A stretch of 64,000 nt of DNA from Loxodes magnus (taxonomy: Eukaryota; Ciliophora; Karyorelictea; Loxodida; Loxodidae). Positions 37,741 to 49,239 of this stretch are shown here, piece after piece. The position numbers and the translations under genes are program-made. The DNA lies in the NCBI GenBank assembly GCA_946699065.1, contig CAMPDV010001989.1, positions 1 to 64,000 on the forward strand, written 5' to 3'. The notes beneath the pieces were generated by a model that saw only the letters and a program-made list of their open reading frames with translations, searched no databases and was not told the DNA's origin. Within the stretch, counting starts at the first letter, position 1. Every line of letters starts with the position of its first letter.

Positions 37741-39637
37741 TATATAAAATAGCTAATTTAGTAGCTATATAATAAGAGAGCATAATAGTTAAATTAAGTA
37801 TTAGTATGTAAACTACTTTATCACTTTAAATTTAATAACTTTAAAGAGTAAAGAAATTCCATAATTTTATTAAAGTCTTATATACTAATGTCATATCAAC
37901 CTCTACTTTAATATATACAAGCTTTAAGTATTTTACCAGATTATTTTTCTAAGGATATGAAGTATTAAAATTTTCATTTTCTAAAGTCTCCAAATATTAA
38001 AATCAATCTTGGTGCTAGTTTCAAACGACAAGAAAAAAATACATTTAAGCATAAAAATAATGATATAGGAAAATATAAGGATTGCTAAAACTAAAAAAGC
38101 TAAATATAATAAAGCTAAAGTTGAATTAATTTATTAATAACACTTTATTTTATAAAATGATGCCTAAAATAAAAAATAAAGCTATAAAAAGAAATCTTAA
38201 AGTTAGCATCCAATGATAGTAAAAATATTCGCACTTCGAAAATAATATTTAGAGAATTACTATCTTAAGAATAATTATACTAAACTCAAAAATATACTAT
38301 TTAACTATGTCAAATTTAAGGTTTAAAAGTTATCAAACTTTAAAGTTTAAGAAACATCATCTACTAATCTTTTGCTATTTGGTTAATAGTCCATCAGAGA
38401 CAGATATAATAAGCTTTGCTTTCTCTTTACAAATTTTTTAATTAGGAATAAATTTAGTTTAAATAATGACTTGAAAGAATAAAGAAGGAGAGCCAATAAA
38501 GTCTTTTTTGCTTACTATTATTATAAGTTTACTTTATCATTTTTTGCTAGTACATCTTAAGCAAAACTATAAAAGCCAAATATAAGATTCCAGGAAGGTT
38601 TGAATAAGCGAACTACATATAACTACCAAATAAGCTTAGCAATTAGTTGTAATTATTTACTTATAGTCTTTCACTAGCAGAAGCAAATAGCATCATATAA
38701 TGAATATCAACTTACAGTATATAGAAAGACCTTTAGATAAAGTATAGAAGCTATTTAATAATATAATTACCTATCTTAGCTTCATATCAGTTAAAATTAA
38801 AACCTTATATTTAATACTTTAACCCTTAATTACCTATAAATCCAATTAAGAGAAAAGCTAAAGAAATTTCTATTTTCTTGTTAGTGTTTAAGCCCTAAAT
38901 AAGCATGAAAAAGAATAAAGTAGGTTATTTATCTATTAATACTAGAATATAAATTATAAATCTATAAGGAAAACTGTATATACCTAATAAACAGCTTAAG
39001 ATCTTTAGAGTCTAGTTTATCTATTTCTAGTTATTCCTTAATTAACAAGTTCTAAAATTTATTATTTATTCACTTAAAAGCTTTAATCAAATAAAGATAT
39101 AAAGGAAATTTCTCTTTAATTGAATAATTTAAAAGCAGGATAGCTTTTAATGTAATTAAAGGAATTAGTGATTGACAATTGAATAGCAATTAAGAAATTA
39201 ATATCTAAAATGAATAATAAATGATGAAGGATGCTACAATAATCTAAAAGGGAGTGGCTTTTTGATAATACTGGAGATAAAAAAGAAATATAGTTATAAA
39301 TAAATTTAATGGAATTAATAAAATCAACAATCATTATGTTTGAAGTATTTAGTAGGATAAGCTTTAATTAATCTTATCTAAATATTATCTATTTTCAGTA
39401 TAACTATAAAATTAAACTACTAAGAATTTTAATTTTAAGTATTAAGCATCGATAATTAAATCTAAAAATATCAGTCAGAATAATACTTAGACTGTAAATA
39501 AAGATTTAAATTTAAAATAAGTTATAAAGGTTATGAAGGTAATAAAGTTTACAAGCTATAAATCTGAATCTATTAAAAATTTATTTTATTTTAAATGCTC
39601 TAAAGGAAGATAGAGACCTTATTATTTTTAATTTGCT
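37741..39637. other. Intergenic, weak coding signal only
   Basis: A forward frame around 39,090-39,350 reads as a tidy Leu/Lys-rich peptide (for example LQLNNLKAGQLLMQLKELVI), while another frame upstream reads equally well. Without stops to discriminate, I cannot call a gene. Confidence 0.4.
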
Positions 39638-41224
39638 TCATACACATAAAAACTTAATTATTTAATTTTATATAATTGACTGGATAAGATAAAAATTATT
39701 GATTTAAGTTTGCTGTTAATTTATAATATTCTTGAATAATAATGTCACCAATGGTCCTTCGTTGTACCAAGATCCATGATCTAAGCTTTTTGGTATATTT
39801 TGAGTCTAAATTATTTTAACTTTGAATCCTTATTATTCAATATTATATAATAAAAATTAAGATAGATGTTGCCACATCACTCCATTTTCCAATTCTACTT
39901 GAATTGTATAATCTTAATTTTCTACAATTTCCCAGTTTTTTTAAAAGATTTAAATTATTTATACATATTCAGGCTCTTTGTATTCAATATCTTCATAAAA
40001 GGTACTAATTTATTAAAATTCTTATGATTCTAAATTTATGGCTTAACTTGACTATTGAAAATAAATATTTTTTAAAAGTACATTTCTTCCATTTATAGCT
40101 GAACTTCTTATTCCTATTCCACAAAATATGCAACTCTTGTTTGTTTGGAAAGATAAATAATTATACTTCTTAACATTTCATTTACTGACTCCATATGACT
40201 ATTTAACTCTTACAATTGATAAAGAAGTTTTATGGCTAACTTCTTCTTGCTTTTAATGAAAACTAATTTCGTTTTGTTTAGCTTCTTCTGAGTTATAAGG
40301 ACTACTAAATAACTATTCAATTGAAATAAGCAGTTAATAGTTTTCTTCATTTTATTCCTATTAATAGATTTTTTTTACTTAGTCATATCTATCTAATCAC
40401 TTTATCGCTTCACTGTCTCCAAAAATAGCTTTTTCATTTATAAAATCCTCAAATGTTCCTATTTGTGGCTAGTTAGTTTTTTGCTATATTATTATTTTTT
40501 CTTGTACTGGTTATTAGAAAAGTTTTTCTTCTTGTCTCTTTTCTTTATGTCTGATTTAAATATCTTAGCCATATACATAAAAATTAATGGAATAGCTTTC
40601 TCTTAGTAGCACTAATAATAGGGACTAATCTTAAAATTGCTTTCTTATAGCTAGCTATTCAATTTGATAGCTTTATTTTAGCAATTTTTTCTTATTTTAT
40701 AGAACTTCAAGTAGTTATCTTAGTTATTTAGTCTAGCAATCACTATTTTATAACTAGATGAGATTAGGATTACTAAATTGGTTCATTCTTTGGACTACTA
40801 GACTATAAGCTTTTGCAATAGCTTCCTCTTTCTTGGCTTAAATATTAGATAGGATATAGTTTGATTATTCTTGGAAAAGATTAGGAAATGTTAGTCTTAA
40901 AGTATGTAATTATTCTAGCATTAAATGAGTTTAGCTACTATAGAAATGCAGTTATTACTTATACTTAAGTAATTAGTCTCTTACTTGCTTTACTTCACTG
41001 TTTTGCTATTCTTGCATTACATCTAAATAACTACTAATAATCAGATTTTCACTTAGAAGGGAGTAATGCTAAGGATCTATTTTTTAATCAATAGGACATA
41101 AAACTCCTTAAGATCTCTAAAATAGTTAGCAGCATATAAGACAAAGGGTATGACCACATTAAAGAACTTTAGGTAGGTAATTAGCTTTATTAAAGTGTTG
41201 CTTACAATTTTAGCATCTAAGCAT
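39638..41224 (-). CDS. RING-finger protein with coiled coil and PHR-like C-terminus
   Basis: A reverse-strand frame of 528 codons plus a terminal TGA (39,638-39,640), uninterrupted and needing no intron. The RING starts at once: Cys4, Cys7, Cys23, His25, Cys28, Cys31, Cys43 and Asp46 give C3HC3D spacing, in the order CQNCKQ...LQCGHTLCLICC...LCPID. Residues ~60-250 are Gln/Leu/Lys-rich and probably coiled coil. Residues ~370-520 (CIFCGIGIRSSAING, YTIQVELENG, LDHGSWYNEGPLV) resemble the beta-rich PHR domain. RING plus PHR suggests a ubiquitin E3 ligase; the substrate is unknown. Two internal TGA codons read as Trp (KWLDRYD and SKWNVKK). The ATG at 41,224 lies three codons before the first zinc ligand, supporting this start. 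Confidence 0.85.
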
Positions 41225-42991
41225 TTTATATAAGGAAAAGATTATAAAATAAATAATTTTAGACTTTCTAGGTTGTTTATATTATAAGCTTTATATAACT
41301 TAAGCATTATAAAGTAGTTATATAGTTATTATAGTTCAACCTGCACTATTTATATCCTTTATTTATTTTATTATTATTACTAAATTCTTAAAGTTTCCCT
41401 TTTATAATTAACCATTAAATTATACATCTCTCAAATATTCAGATTAAGATCTCTAAAAGGCATTTTATTCCTTTGATTAGCAGTTTATAACAATATAAAT
41501 TTGCTTGGGTTTATTGATTAAATAAGCTAAATATACTTATAAACATTTAATTCTAAGTATAAATAGCATTAGTTATAGCTTTATATTCATCTAAATCATT
41601 TAATAGCTTATAAACTTTTATTTTCTTCGCTTTAAATTAGTTTTATATTTACTTTCTCCTCCACTTAAAAACAACTTCATCTGGATATTAAATTATAATG
41701 CTATAGCTTAAAGGAAAACATTATTAATACTCTTATCTGATTCCTAAATATTAAGGGATATAACTTTAAAAGTGTAGGAGTTTGGAGTTAATTTATCTAA
41801 ATATTAATTGCAAGGAATAATCATTTAAAGTATTAATAAAATAAAACTAAATTAAGTATCATTTCTAAAGCCAATATTATGGCATTATCATATAAGTATG
41901 TTTAGAACCTATTTAAGATATTACAACTATTAGTAAAACCAACTTTTAATAAAAAACCTAGTATGCTATAATCAAAGGATTATACCAGAGATTCTTGAGA
42001 ACCTTATTCCACAGAAAAACTTCTAACCAGATTCTATATCAGAAAAAAGGATTAAAATTACCTTTTTAAATAGAAAACATTTATTAAGCTATAAAGCAGA
42101 GCATGCTTATATATTTCAATAGCAAACTATATAAGCATTTTTGTTTTTTAACTAGAAATAAATAGTTTATTAATAATTCTTTGAAAAAGCACAAGAACTA
42201 GAATAGAAATGAAATAACTATAAAAATAAAAAAGATAAACTTTAGAGGTAGAGTAAACGTTTATTAGACCATACTATTAAATAAAAGTTCTAAAAATCAA
42301 CTAAAATAGATTCATCTACATCTTTCTAAAATTAAAAATTTTGAAAAGATATTCTAAGAAAAGAAATATCAAATACTTAAATATTGTCACTTTTAGAAAC
42401 TTGGAGTAACTACAACAAATTAAAAAGTGAAAAAATACTTAGAATGCTATATAAAACGCCAACGAGATCTATCTATTACAGAAAAAATTCACTTCCAAGT
42501 TTTAATACCTAACTTGGAATGAAGAACTTAAATATTTACAAGTAGAAAGAAAGAAAAGTTATTTATATTTCATACTATTAGCATACTACATATGAATTTT
42601 AAATGAATAAAGAATCTAAAGATTATTTTAAATCGATGTTGTCGATTTAAGTACCTGAAAATAATAATAGTAGTTGGTTAAATAAACTCTATTCATTAAA
42701 TATTCGATAGTTTGAAATAGAGTATTTATATGTTAGTTTCTTTAAATATATTTGTAAATTTTTAGAATTTTTCTTCATCCTAAGAAAGAAAGTATACAAT
42801 TTAAATAATATTAGCAAAGCTTCTTAAATCAAAACGTTAAATCTTAAATTTTCTCAAAAATACCTATAAAAAGCGAGAGTAATATTCAGGAAATAACTTA
42901 AGGAAATCAAGGCTAAATATCAGTTAAAGAATAGCCTTAAAATTAATATAAATATAGTTTCCACTGCTTTTGGAAGTTACTAAGAATCAAT
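41225..42991. other. Intergenic between divergent genes, nothing recognised
   Basis: Separates the reverse-strand RING gene from the forward GT13-like gene. AT-rich, with no motif or repeat found. Promoters for both genes presumably lie here. Confidence 0.5.
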
Positions 42992-44459
42992 ATGCAAGAT
43001 GTTCACAAACGGAAATTTATATTTCAGCTTAGAGTAAAATTATTACTACAGGCTTATGTAGCATCAAGACCACTAAGAGTTGAAAGTTTACTTCAAGCAA
43101 AGCAAATATATTATGAAGGAAGTCAAGAGAAAGTTTCTTAATTTTTTTTGTAATATAGATAACTTTTTTTAACTGATTCATTGGAAGAATTTTCTCAAGT
43201 TTTGAATATGTTGAAGGAAAATAATTTTTTATAATTAAATTTCTATACAACTGATTTTGAAAGCAAAATCAGAAATTGAAATAAACGCTACTCATTTTGG
43301 ATATTATGAAGCTTATGGATTTAAAAAGAAAAAGGAATGATTTGAAATTGCAAGATTCGCTTGGAGATTAGCAAATAATATTTTTCTAGTTAAACCTAAA
43401 GAAGATGGATTTTTTAACGATGCTTACAATTGGAAAGATAGACCATTCTGGGCAGGTGCGCATCTTTTTGACAAGGAATATTAACGAGCAATAAATTATT
43501 TTAACAAATATTAAAGGAAAAAACTTCCGGAAATTTTAATTCCAATATGATTCAGGCTTATAAAAGACCTGATTATTTGAATAAAACTCCTGATACTTTA
43601 TGTCAAGCTGAAAAAATAAACGAGACTTTGATTGCTATTTCACAAGAAGGGAATTTCTCCTAAGTTACCAAAATAGTTCATAGTTATTACAGTAAGCTGA
43701 ATATACTTCATATAAGATACTCTTGAGAACCTATTCCTTAACCTTTTATAGAATATTAAAACGATACAATGATAAAACAGTATGATTGCAGTCGAAGTTA
43801 TCATTGAATGATAACTCTAGCAAAGTATATGAATTTCGCTGCTATAATCACATCAGATGATGACATCAACTTCTCTCATAATATTTATACTTTTAGTACT
43901 TATGTGAACAGAAACTTACTTCAAAATATCTTCTGATCTAAGAAATTGGAATGATGTTAGTTATGATTCGAAAAGAAAAAGGGATAGTATTGAAGACTTT
44001 TTCACCTTTTATTTTTCGAGATCTCAAGATTAAGCAGATTTAATATCCAATATATACTAATGGATTATATATATCCTAGCTTTTTTGGACATTTCATGGA
44101 CAGACGCATGAGAGAATTTCGCAAAAAACCTGAATAAATATACTTTAGATCCTTTTATTTACCGTGCTAAGCACACTAGATAATTTTCTAATGAATCAAT
44201 CCACTAAATAAACAAAAGCAATCTAAAAGAATAGGAAATAACTAAAAAGCTATCTCAATATAATAAATGAAGCTACATAATTAGACAATTAACCATTCTC
44301 GAAACTAGCACTAATATATATGCGATAAATTCTAAAGCTAGGTTATTAGGTTTGAAGTAAGTTAGAAATAAGTTTATTTTAAGGAAAAAGTTTGACTACT
44401 TCTAATAATTTCGATGGAATAAGTGGTGGTACAGTGTAGAGGCTTCAAAACTTTCTTGA
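42992..44459 (+). CDS. GT13-like N-acetylglucosaminyltransferase, with 16-nt intron and two frame changes
   Basis: The central part matches the GT13 family (GnT-I/POMGNT1 type), which adds GlcNAc to mannose on glycoproteins in the secretory pathway. Visible landmarks in order are IQAYKRPDYL (first strand of the fold), ETLIAISQEGNF (…SQDG… motif), SYHWMITLAKYM, the metal-binding ITSDDDI, and NWNDVSYD (…AWNDNG… motif). A 16-nt intron at 43,896-43,911 (GTACTTATGTGAACAG) restores the frame between DDDI and NWND. Upstream, codons 1-90 (VASRPLRVESLLQAKQIYYE) and 90-180 (FWAGAHLFDKEYQRAINYF) lie in different frames, changing near 43,277 and again near 43,540. At each change a TGA is at or beside the shift. 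Decay, assembly indels or ribosomal frameshifting remain possible. The stop TGA is at 44,457. Confidence 0.72.
43896..43911 (+). other. 16-nt GT-AG intron in the GT13-like gene
   Basis: The sequence GTACTTATGTGAACAG has consensus ends. Removing it joins TFK-TYFKISSDLRNWND in one frame, matching the expected GT13 motif order. Introns of 15-16 nt are known from heterotrich ciliates. Confidence 0.75.
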
Positions 44460-45640
44460 CACTATATCTTTAATTTAATTTTAATTGTATTAGAAAGAAT
44501 AACCTCTTATTTAATCTTAGATGCTTAAAATAAATCTTTTGAAACTATAAAATTTAAACTTTGAACTTAGTTTTTTCCTCTGTTAAAATTTCTTAAATTG
44601 AGATGTAAATGATATCAACAATTTTGTAGAGTGATCTATGATAATATGAATTGATTTAATTTATAGTTAAAATAATTGATTCTTAATTATAAGATAAATA
44701 ATATTTAATTAACCTATACATGCTTGAATATAGTAGCTCATAATTTTTTTAGATATCACATTTAATTTAGTTTCGAGTTATAATAATATGAATTAAGTTA
44801 TTTTATTATTAGGCTAGGTATATTAACTTCAGAATATTACTAAAAATTAACTTTAGGATGTTTCTACTATTTTTATATAGCAAGGAATTTTTATTCTTTT
44901 TATTTTTTGTAATTTCTAGATGCTCTTTTATATTTAAAATATATTCCTTCATATTAAAGTAAATATTAATTCCTTAGAAGACTTTATTAATACAGTCCTA
45001 TCAAATTTATTTTTTTAATTTTTTAAATGAGTTAATTATAAAAATAGAAAGAATTGTAAATAAAGCATACATTAAAGAAGAATTTATTTTTATTTAATTT
45101 CATATAATCTTATTAAGAAATTACTTGGTAAGGTTTCTAGATTTGTTTTAAATATTTATTTCTCTTTGTCTTATTTTCGTTTTTATCTAATATTAAATTG
45201 CCGTTCTGTTAAATTTAGAAAAGGCTTTACTTTAAACTAAATATTTTTCTAATGTCTCGCTTATAGAATTAACTGACTGCTTTCTCTTTTTCAATTTAAT
45301 TTAATTTAAAGTATTTATATAATCTAAGCACTCTCAGAGATTTTTATATCTAGATTAGTTTAAATTTAAATACTTGCTTGACTTTTTATCTCTAAAGAAA
45401 ATAAAGGATTTATTAATAGCATTCTTATATTAATTCTCTGTAACTACTTGACAGGATTAAATTGATTCATCTTAATCCTATCTATTTCTTTTCTTACTTT
45501 TATGGTTAAACTTGGTTTCTCGCATTTTCTTTTTTTACTTACCCATTCTTTATTTTACTCTTAATCCAGCAATTTATCTTTTTATATTCAAATAGATTTC
45601 TTTCTTAATTTAAAAAGATAATAGAGAAAACGGAAAAAAA
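44460..45640. other. AT-rich intergenic region
   Basis: No gene or repeat recognised between the GT13-like gene and the next ATG at 45,641. Confidence 0.55.
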
Positions 45641-46370
45641 ATGTTTTAGAAAAATCTTAGGAAAGATGGATCAGAAACTGCTGATGTTGCTATTAAACTT
45701 ACCATGTTTTATGGTTATGAAGAGCCTGAAAATAACTAAGATAAGAGAACAACAAAGAACATGAAGGATGATGAATAAATAATGAATAACTATAAATGAG
45801 TTCTTTAAGAAGGCTGGATTTATAAGGAATTAGAGGAGTATCAATTCTTGTACTAAATGGCACAGTCTAATTATATTTATCTAAATGAAAATTATATTTG
45901 ATTAGATTCATGCTTTTAGGTATTTGCCAATTTCTGTTCAGCTTTGTGATAAGAGAAAATAGGATAATTCTGACGCTTTAAAGTGGTCATTAGTAAGTTT
46001 CTCGTATCGCAAGAGAGAATCCTCGAGATTTATCAAACAAAAGGCACGTTCTTACTTAAATGCAGTTGTATCTATTACGAGAGTACTTGTAACTCAGTTT
46101 AAACTGGATTGGATTACCATATAATCTAAGTAAAGCACATAGTGGTTTTTTAAATATTTGATATAATAATTTAAAATTAAAATTAGAACATAATAATTCT
46201 TTAAAGAAGAGAGGCTTAAGTTTATGATTTTCGTTTAGTTATATTCTGATCAAGTTTATATTATAATAAATTGTACAAACCTACTAATAATTTACATTGT
46301 AATTAAGCAAAAATTTAAGTATTTTGCTTAATTTTAGTAGTAATTTAAAAATGTCATAGAAAAATTGTGA
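45641..46370 (+). CDS. Protein of unknown function with a probable 22-nt intron
   Basis: ATG at 45,641 opens a well-composed frame (EEPENNQDKRTTKNMKDDEQ; EEYQFLYQMAQSNYIYLNEN). After FQ at 45,919 the coding frame changes to one beginning LCDKRKQDNSDALKWSL. Removing 45,920-45,941 (22 nt, GTATTTG...GTTCAG) joins the two exactly. The second part contains SYRKRESSRFIKQKARSYLN and VVSITRVLVTQFKLDW. The first in-frame TGA after that is at 46,368, which would give 235 residues and overlap the next gene's ATG (46,351) by 20 bases. The last ~70 codons are AT-richer and may be untranslated. No family recognised. Confidence 0.5.
45920..45941 (+). other. Probable 22-nt GT-AG intron
   Basis: Starts GTATTT and ends TTCAG. 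Excision restores a continuous, better-composed reading frame across the junction. It is longer than the 15-16 nt typical of heterotrichs, so this is less certain than the intron at 43,896. Confidence 0.5.
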
Positions 46371-47520
46371 AGCATGTAATGAAGAATTTGATAAAGTCAA
46401 ACATCTGCCGAGATAAGTTGAATGTGTTTGTGTAAGATGTAAGAATTGTCTGAGGATATTTCAGCAACCAAAATCATTTTTATTGTAAATTCCATAACTA
46501 AATAACCTAAACGCAAGTACGAAAACTTAGGGTAGCTTTTGAATATCTATAGTCGGCACACAAATAAGTTCAAAGATGTGGCTAGCACAATTAAGAGCTA
46601 AATTATTTCTGTTTAGATGATAAAATACAAAGATTCTTGTAACGTCTCGATCAAGAACATAATGAATTTAATCATTCGAACAAATATAAAATTTAAAGCA
46701 AATCATATCAAACATCAAGGTAAATATAGATTAAATTCTAAATAAAATAAATTCAAGGTCTGAGACTTTACTTAAGTTAAAAACTTAAGAAAAACAAGAA
46801 ATCGTTTTGTGATCCAAAAACTTTCAAGAATATAAAAATCATAGCTAAGTAAATTTAAAAAGTAGATAGTTGGTGGACATTTATAATAATCTCTAGAAGG
46901 AGTCGAAGTATTTCCTTAATGTCAAAATAAAAGAAATTTCAACATAAAAATATGTTTATTAGTTATGTGTTTATAGCAGACAAGCTCCTCAATAGATCCC
47001 AAGATTATTAAATTCTAGCATCATCAAAAGGCTAAATGAATATTCTTCAATAAAAATAGTACAAAGAGTATAAGATATGAAGTATCTTATTAGCTTAAAA
47101 TTAGGTAAAAGAGGTTAACCAACTGAAAGAGGAAAGCTAATAGTTGATAAATAAGTTAGCATAATGAAAGTAGATAATATTAAATAAAAAAAGAATTAAT
47201 TCAAAGTATATCAAAGAGGAATAGATATAATTGCTTAATAAATTGCTTTAATAATATTAAAAAATGATAGCATCTTTAGAATAAAAATTAGAGCTACAAA
47301 AAAGTAAATCGAGATTAATTAAAATGACTAGTAATAAGTATTCAATTCGTTAATTTTAGAAAATGAAAGACAATAAAATATTGTTGAAACTTTAAAGTCT
47401 GAAAAGTTAAAATTATAAGAGTAGATTCAGGATTAAACTAATTAATATTAATAGTTGTAAAATCTCTTCTAAGCTACACAAGTTCGACGATTTAAAGTAA
47501 AAATCTTAGCTTCTTTTTAG
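46351..47520 (+). CDS. RING/B-box/coiled-coil (TRIM-like) coding region with two frame changes
   Basis: The ATG at 46,351 is followed by a RING-like set of ligands: Cys6, Cys9, Cys25, Cys27, Cys30 and Cys33, in LPRQVECVCVRCKNC. The last pair (YCKFH) is found in the next frame, reached by dropping one T from the T-run at 46,477-46,481. That second frame carries a B-box-like segment (CGQHNQELNYFCLDDK ... EHNEFNH), which lacks one Cys pair. The first frame then resumes near 46,690 with a long coiled-coil stretch (LKQIISNIKVNIDQILNKIN to LKLQEQIQDQTNQYQQLQNL at ~47,450). Two opposite frame changes suggest a compensated pair of indels, or errors. Domain order suggests a ubiquitin ligase or scaffold. 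Confidence 0.6.
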
Positions 47521-47559
47521 ACTTTTCCATAATTTCTAATAACTACTTATTTATCAAAT

Positions 47560-48130
47560 TGTGTCGATTTTTCTCAGCAAGTCCTCTTGAATATTTAAAA
47601 ATTATTGGTTTTTACTAGTATTTATGAAATTCTACCTTTCTTTCATGCTTCATTAAATCTGTATATATTTCCTTTATTTTTTCATTAATATAGTCAAAAT
47701 TATCTAATTAAAACTTTATTTGCCTTTTTTCTCTTGCAAGCGTTCTTTTTAGTTTCTAAGAGTTCTTATTTGATAAATCTCTATAACTTTATCCTTTTTT
47801 GATTAGAAAGAAAAATCCCTATTTTTATATTCAATTTTTCTTTTCACTAAAATTCTTGGCAAAGTAACTTGATATGAATCAATTATATCCTGATATTTTC
47901 TTGTTATGTGCGAATTCTCAAACAATAAACATATATGCTCCTGATAATATATTCTAGTTTATTCTATATAATACCATATTTGTAGCATTTCCATTAATAT
48001 TTACTTCTATTTTTTTAGGTAAAGTGCATCCTCTTTCACTTGAATAAAAATCAGAAGGCTTAGAAGTTTTAATGCTGCATTTTTAAATAAAAGTCTTCTT
48101 TTCCTTAAGGACTAAGTATAAAAAGTATAT
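47560..48130 (-). CDS. Probable coding fragment on the reverse strand, function unknown
   Basis: The reverse strand reads as protein in alternating frames: KTSKPSDFYSSERGC and KKIEVNINGNATNMVLYRIN (about 48,115-47,990), ENSHITRKYQDIIDSYQVTL (about 47,930-47,860), and QIKFQLDNFDYINEKIKEIY then KHERKVEFHKYQQKP (about 47,720-47,610). At least two frame changes are needed. No domain recognised. It lies between a forward RING/B-box region and forward Kelch sequence, so it could be an inserted fragment. Confidence 0.4.
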
Positions 48131-48229
48131 ATAGTTAAGTCAATAATAGTTAGATTATTCATTATTATAATGTTAAAAATGTATGATAGTCATCTTCTTA
48201 AAATTCTGCTTCTGAGAAAAATTTATAAT

Positions 48230-49120
48230 GTAATCATAAAACTTCAATGTGAGTCGAATTTTCGAGAAATTTGGAATTGAAGTTACAAAATATGAATTAT
48301 GTCCTAATCTTTGGGAGAGACTTGAGTTTAAGAAGATTTCAAAGGTTTACAACAGTTCAACTATCAAGATTACTTATTTGATAGATTCCAAGTAGTTTGT
48401 TTAGAAATAGGGCAATATTAAGAAGACTAAATAAAATTTAACCTAAGTACAAAAAATTAAGTAAGAGAGTCTTCTTATAAGAAGGATGTTATTTCAATTA
48501 AATAGGTTTATTATCCTTTAATTAAATAGAACTCAAGAGTTCTCAATGTAGTTCTAATGATTCTGCCATAAAACTAAGTTCAATAAAAAGGATATTATTT
48601 TCATTATTTCAGGAGAAGTCTTTAAGAACAAAAAGTTTATAAATATATCTGAATGTGAAGTATTCAAAATTAGATAATTTCAATTTAGTAATATTAAGCA
48701 CATTAAGACTCCAGTCAATCGTTTTGGAAGTGATTTATTAAACTAATCTGTTTATATTTTTGGTGAATATAACTACATATAATCGATCTATTAAGATAAA
48801 GTTCAATCTATGATAGTATTATAAATGAATAATTTATGCGTGAAGAGAAACTTAAGGAGAGATCTTATGCTTAAGCTATTTTTATTCCTATGATTAATTC
48901 ATTTCTTATTTACGCAAATGGATCAATAATGAAAACATAAGCATATTACTTTAAGAAGCTACTTTCGCAGGACAGAAGTATCCAGCAACGGAGTATATTC
49001 TCGACTTTACAAATCCTATTTTAAGTTAGAACAGTATTTGGTAATTTAATTATAGCACTAAAATCCTAAAATATGATATAAGAAATAAGCAATGGAATAT
49101 AATTAAATGAGATTTATATA
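48230..49120 (+). pseudogene. Kelch-repeat coding sequence with frame changes
   Basis: Kelch-type units are readable in order. KDIIFIISGEVFKNK is followed by CEVFKIRQFQFSNIK, then VNRFGSDLLNQSVYIFGEYN in the same frame (about 48,580-48,770). ERSYAQAIFIPMINSFLIYA is in a second frame (about 48,850-48,920). A closing LKYDIRNKQWNIIKW unit is in a third (about 49,065-49,115), with one TGG and one TGA tryptophan. No single short intron I tried joins them. It is either a decaying gene or the C-terminal half of the RING/B-box gene upstream, a common ciliate domain combination. Confidence 0.5.
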
Positions 49121-49239
49121 AACTTAAATCCTTAAAAATTTGTATTTATTATTAGCAATAGTCTAACTTAACTTTACAGGTATAATATAAAAAATTATTA
49201 AAACTAAATTTAGATAAAGCCAATATAAATGTTCTAAGC

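Noticed and set aside
43029-43250. Reverse-strand frame of 73 codons
   Set aside because: It overlaps the N-terminal part of the GT13-like gene on the forward strand, which reads as a coherent protein (for example VASRPLRVESLLQAKQIYYE).
46445-46460. Possible 16-nt intron GTAAGAATTGTCTGAG in the RING/B-box region
   Set aside because: It would restore the frame but remove two of the RING cysteines (CKNC). A one-base difference in the nearby T-run keeps all ligands with correct spacing and is preferred.
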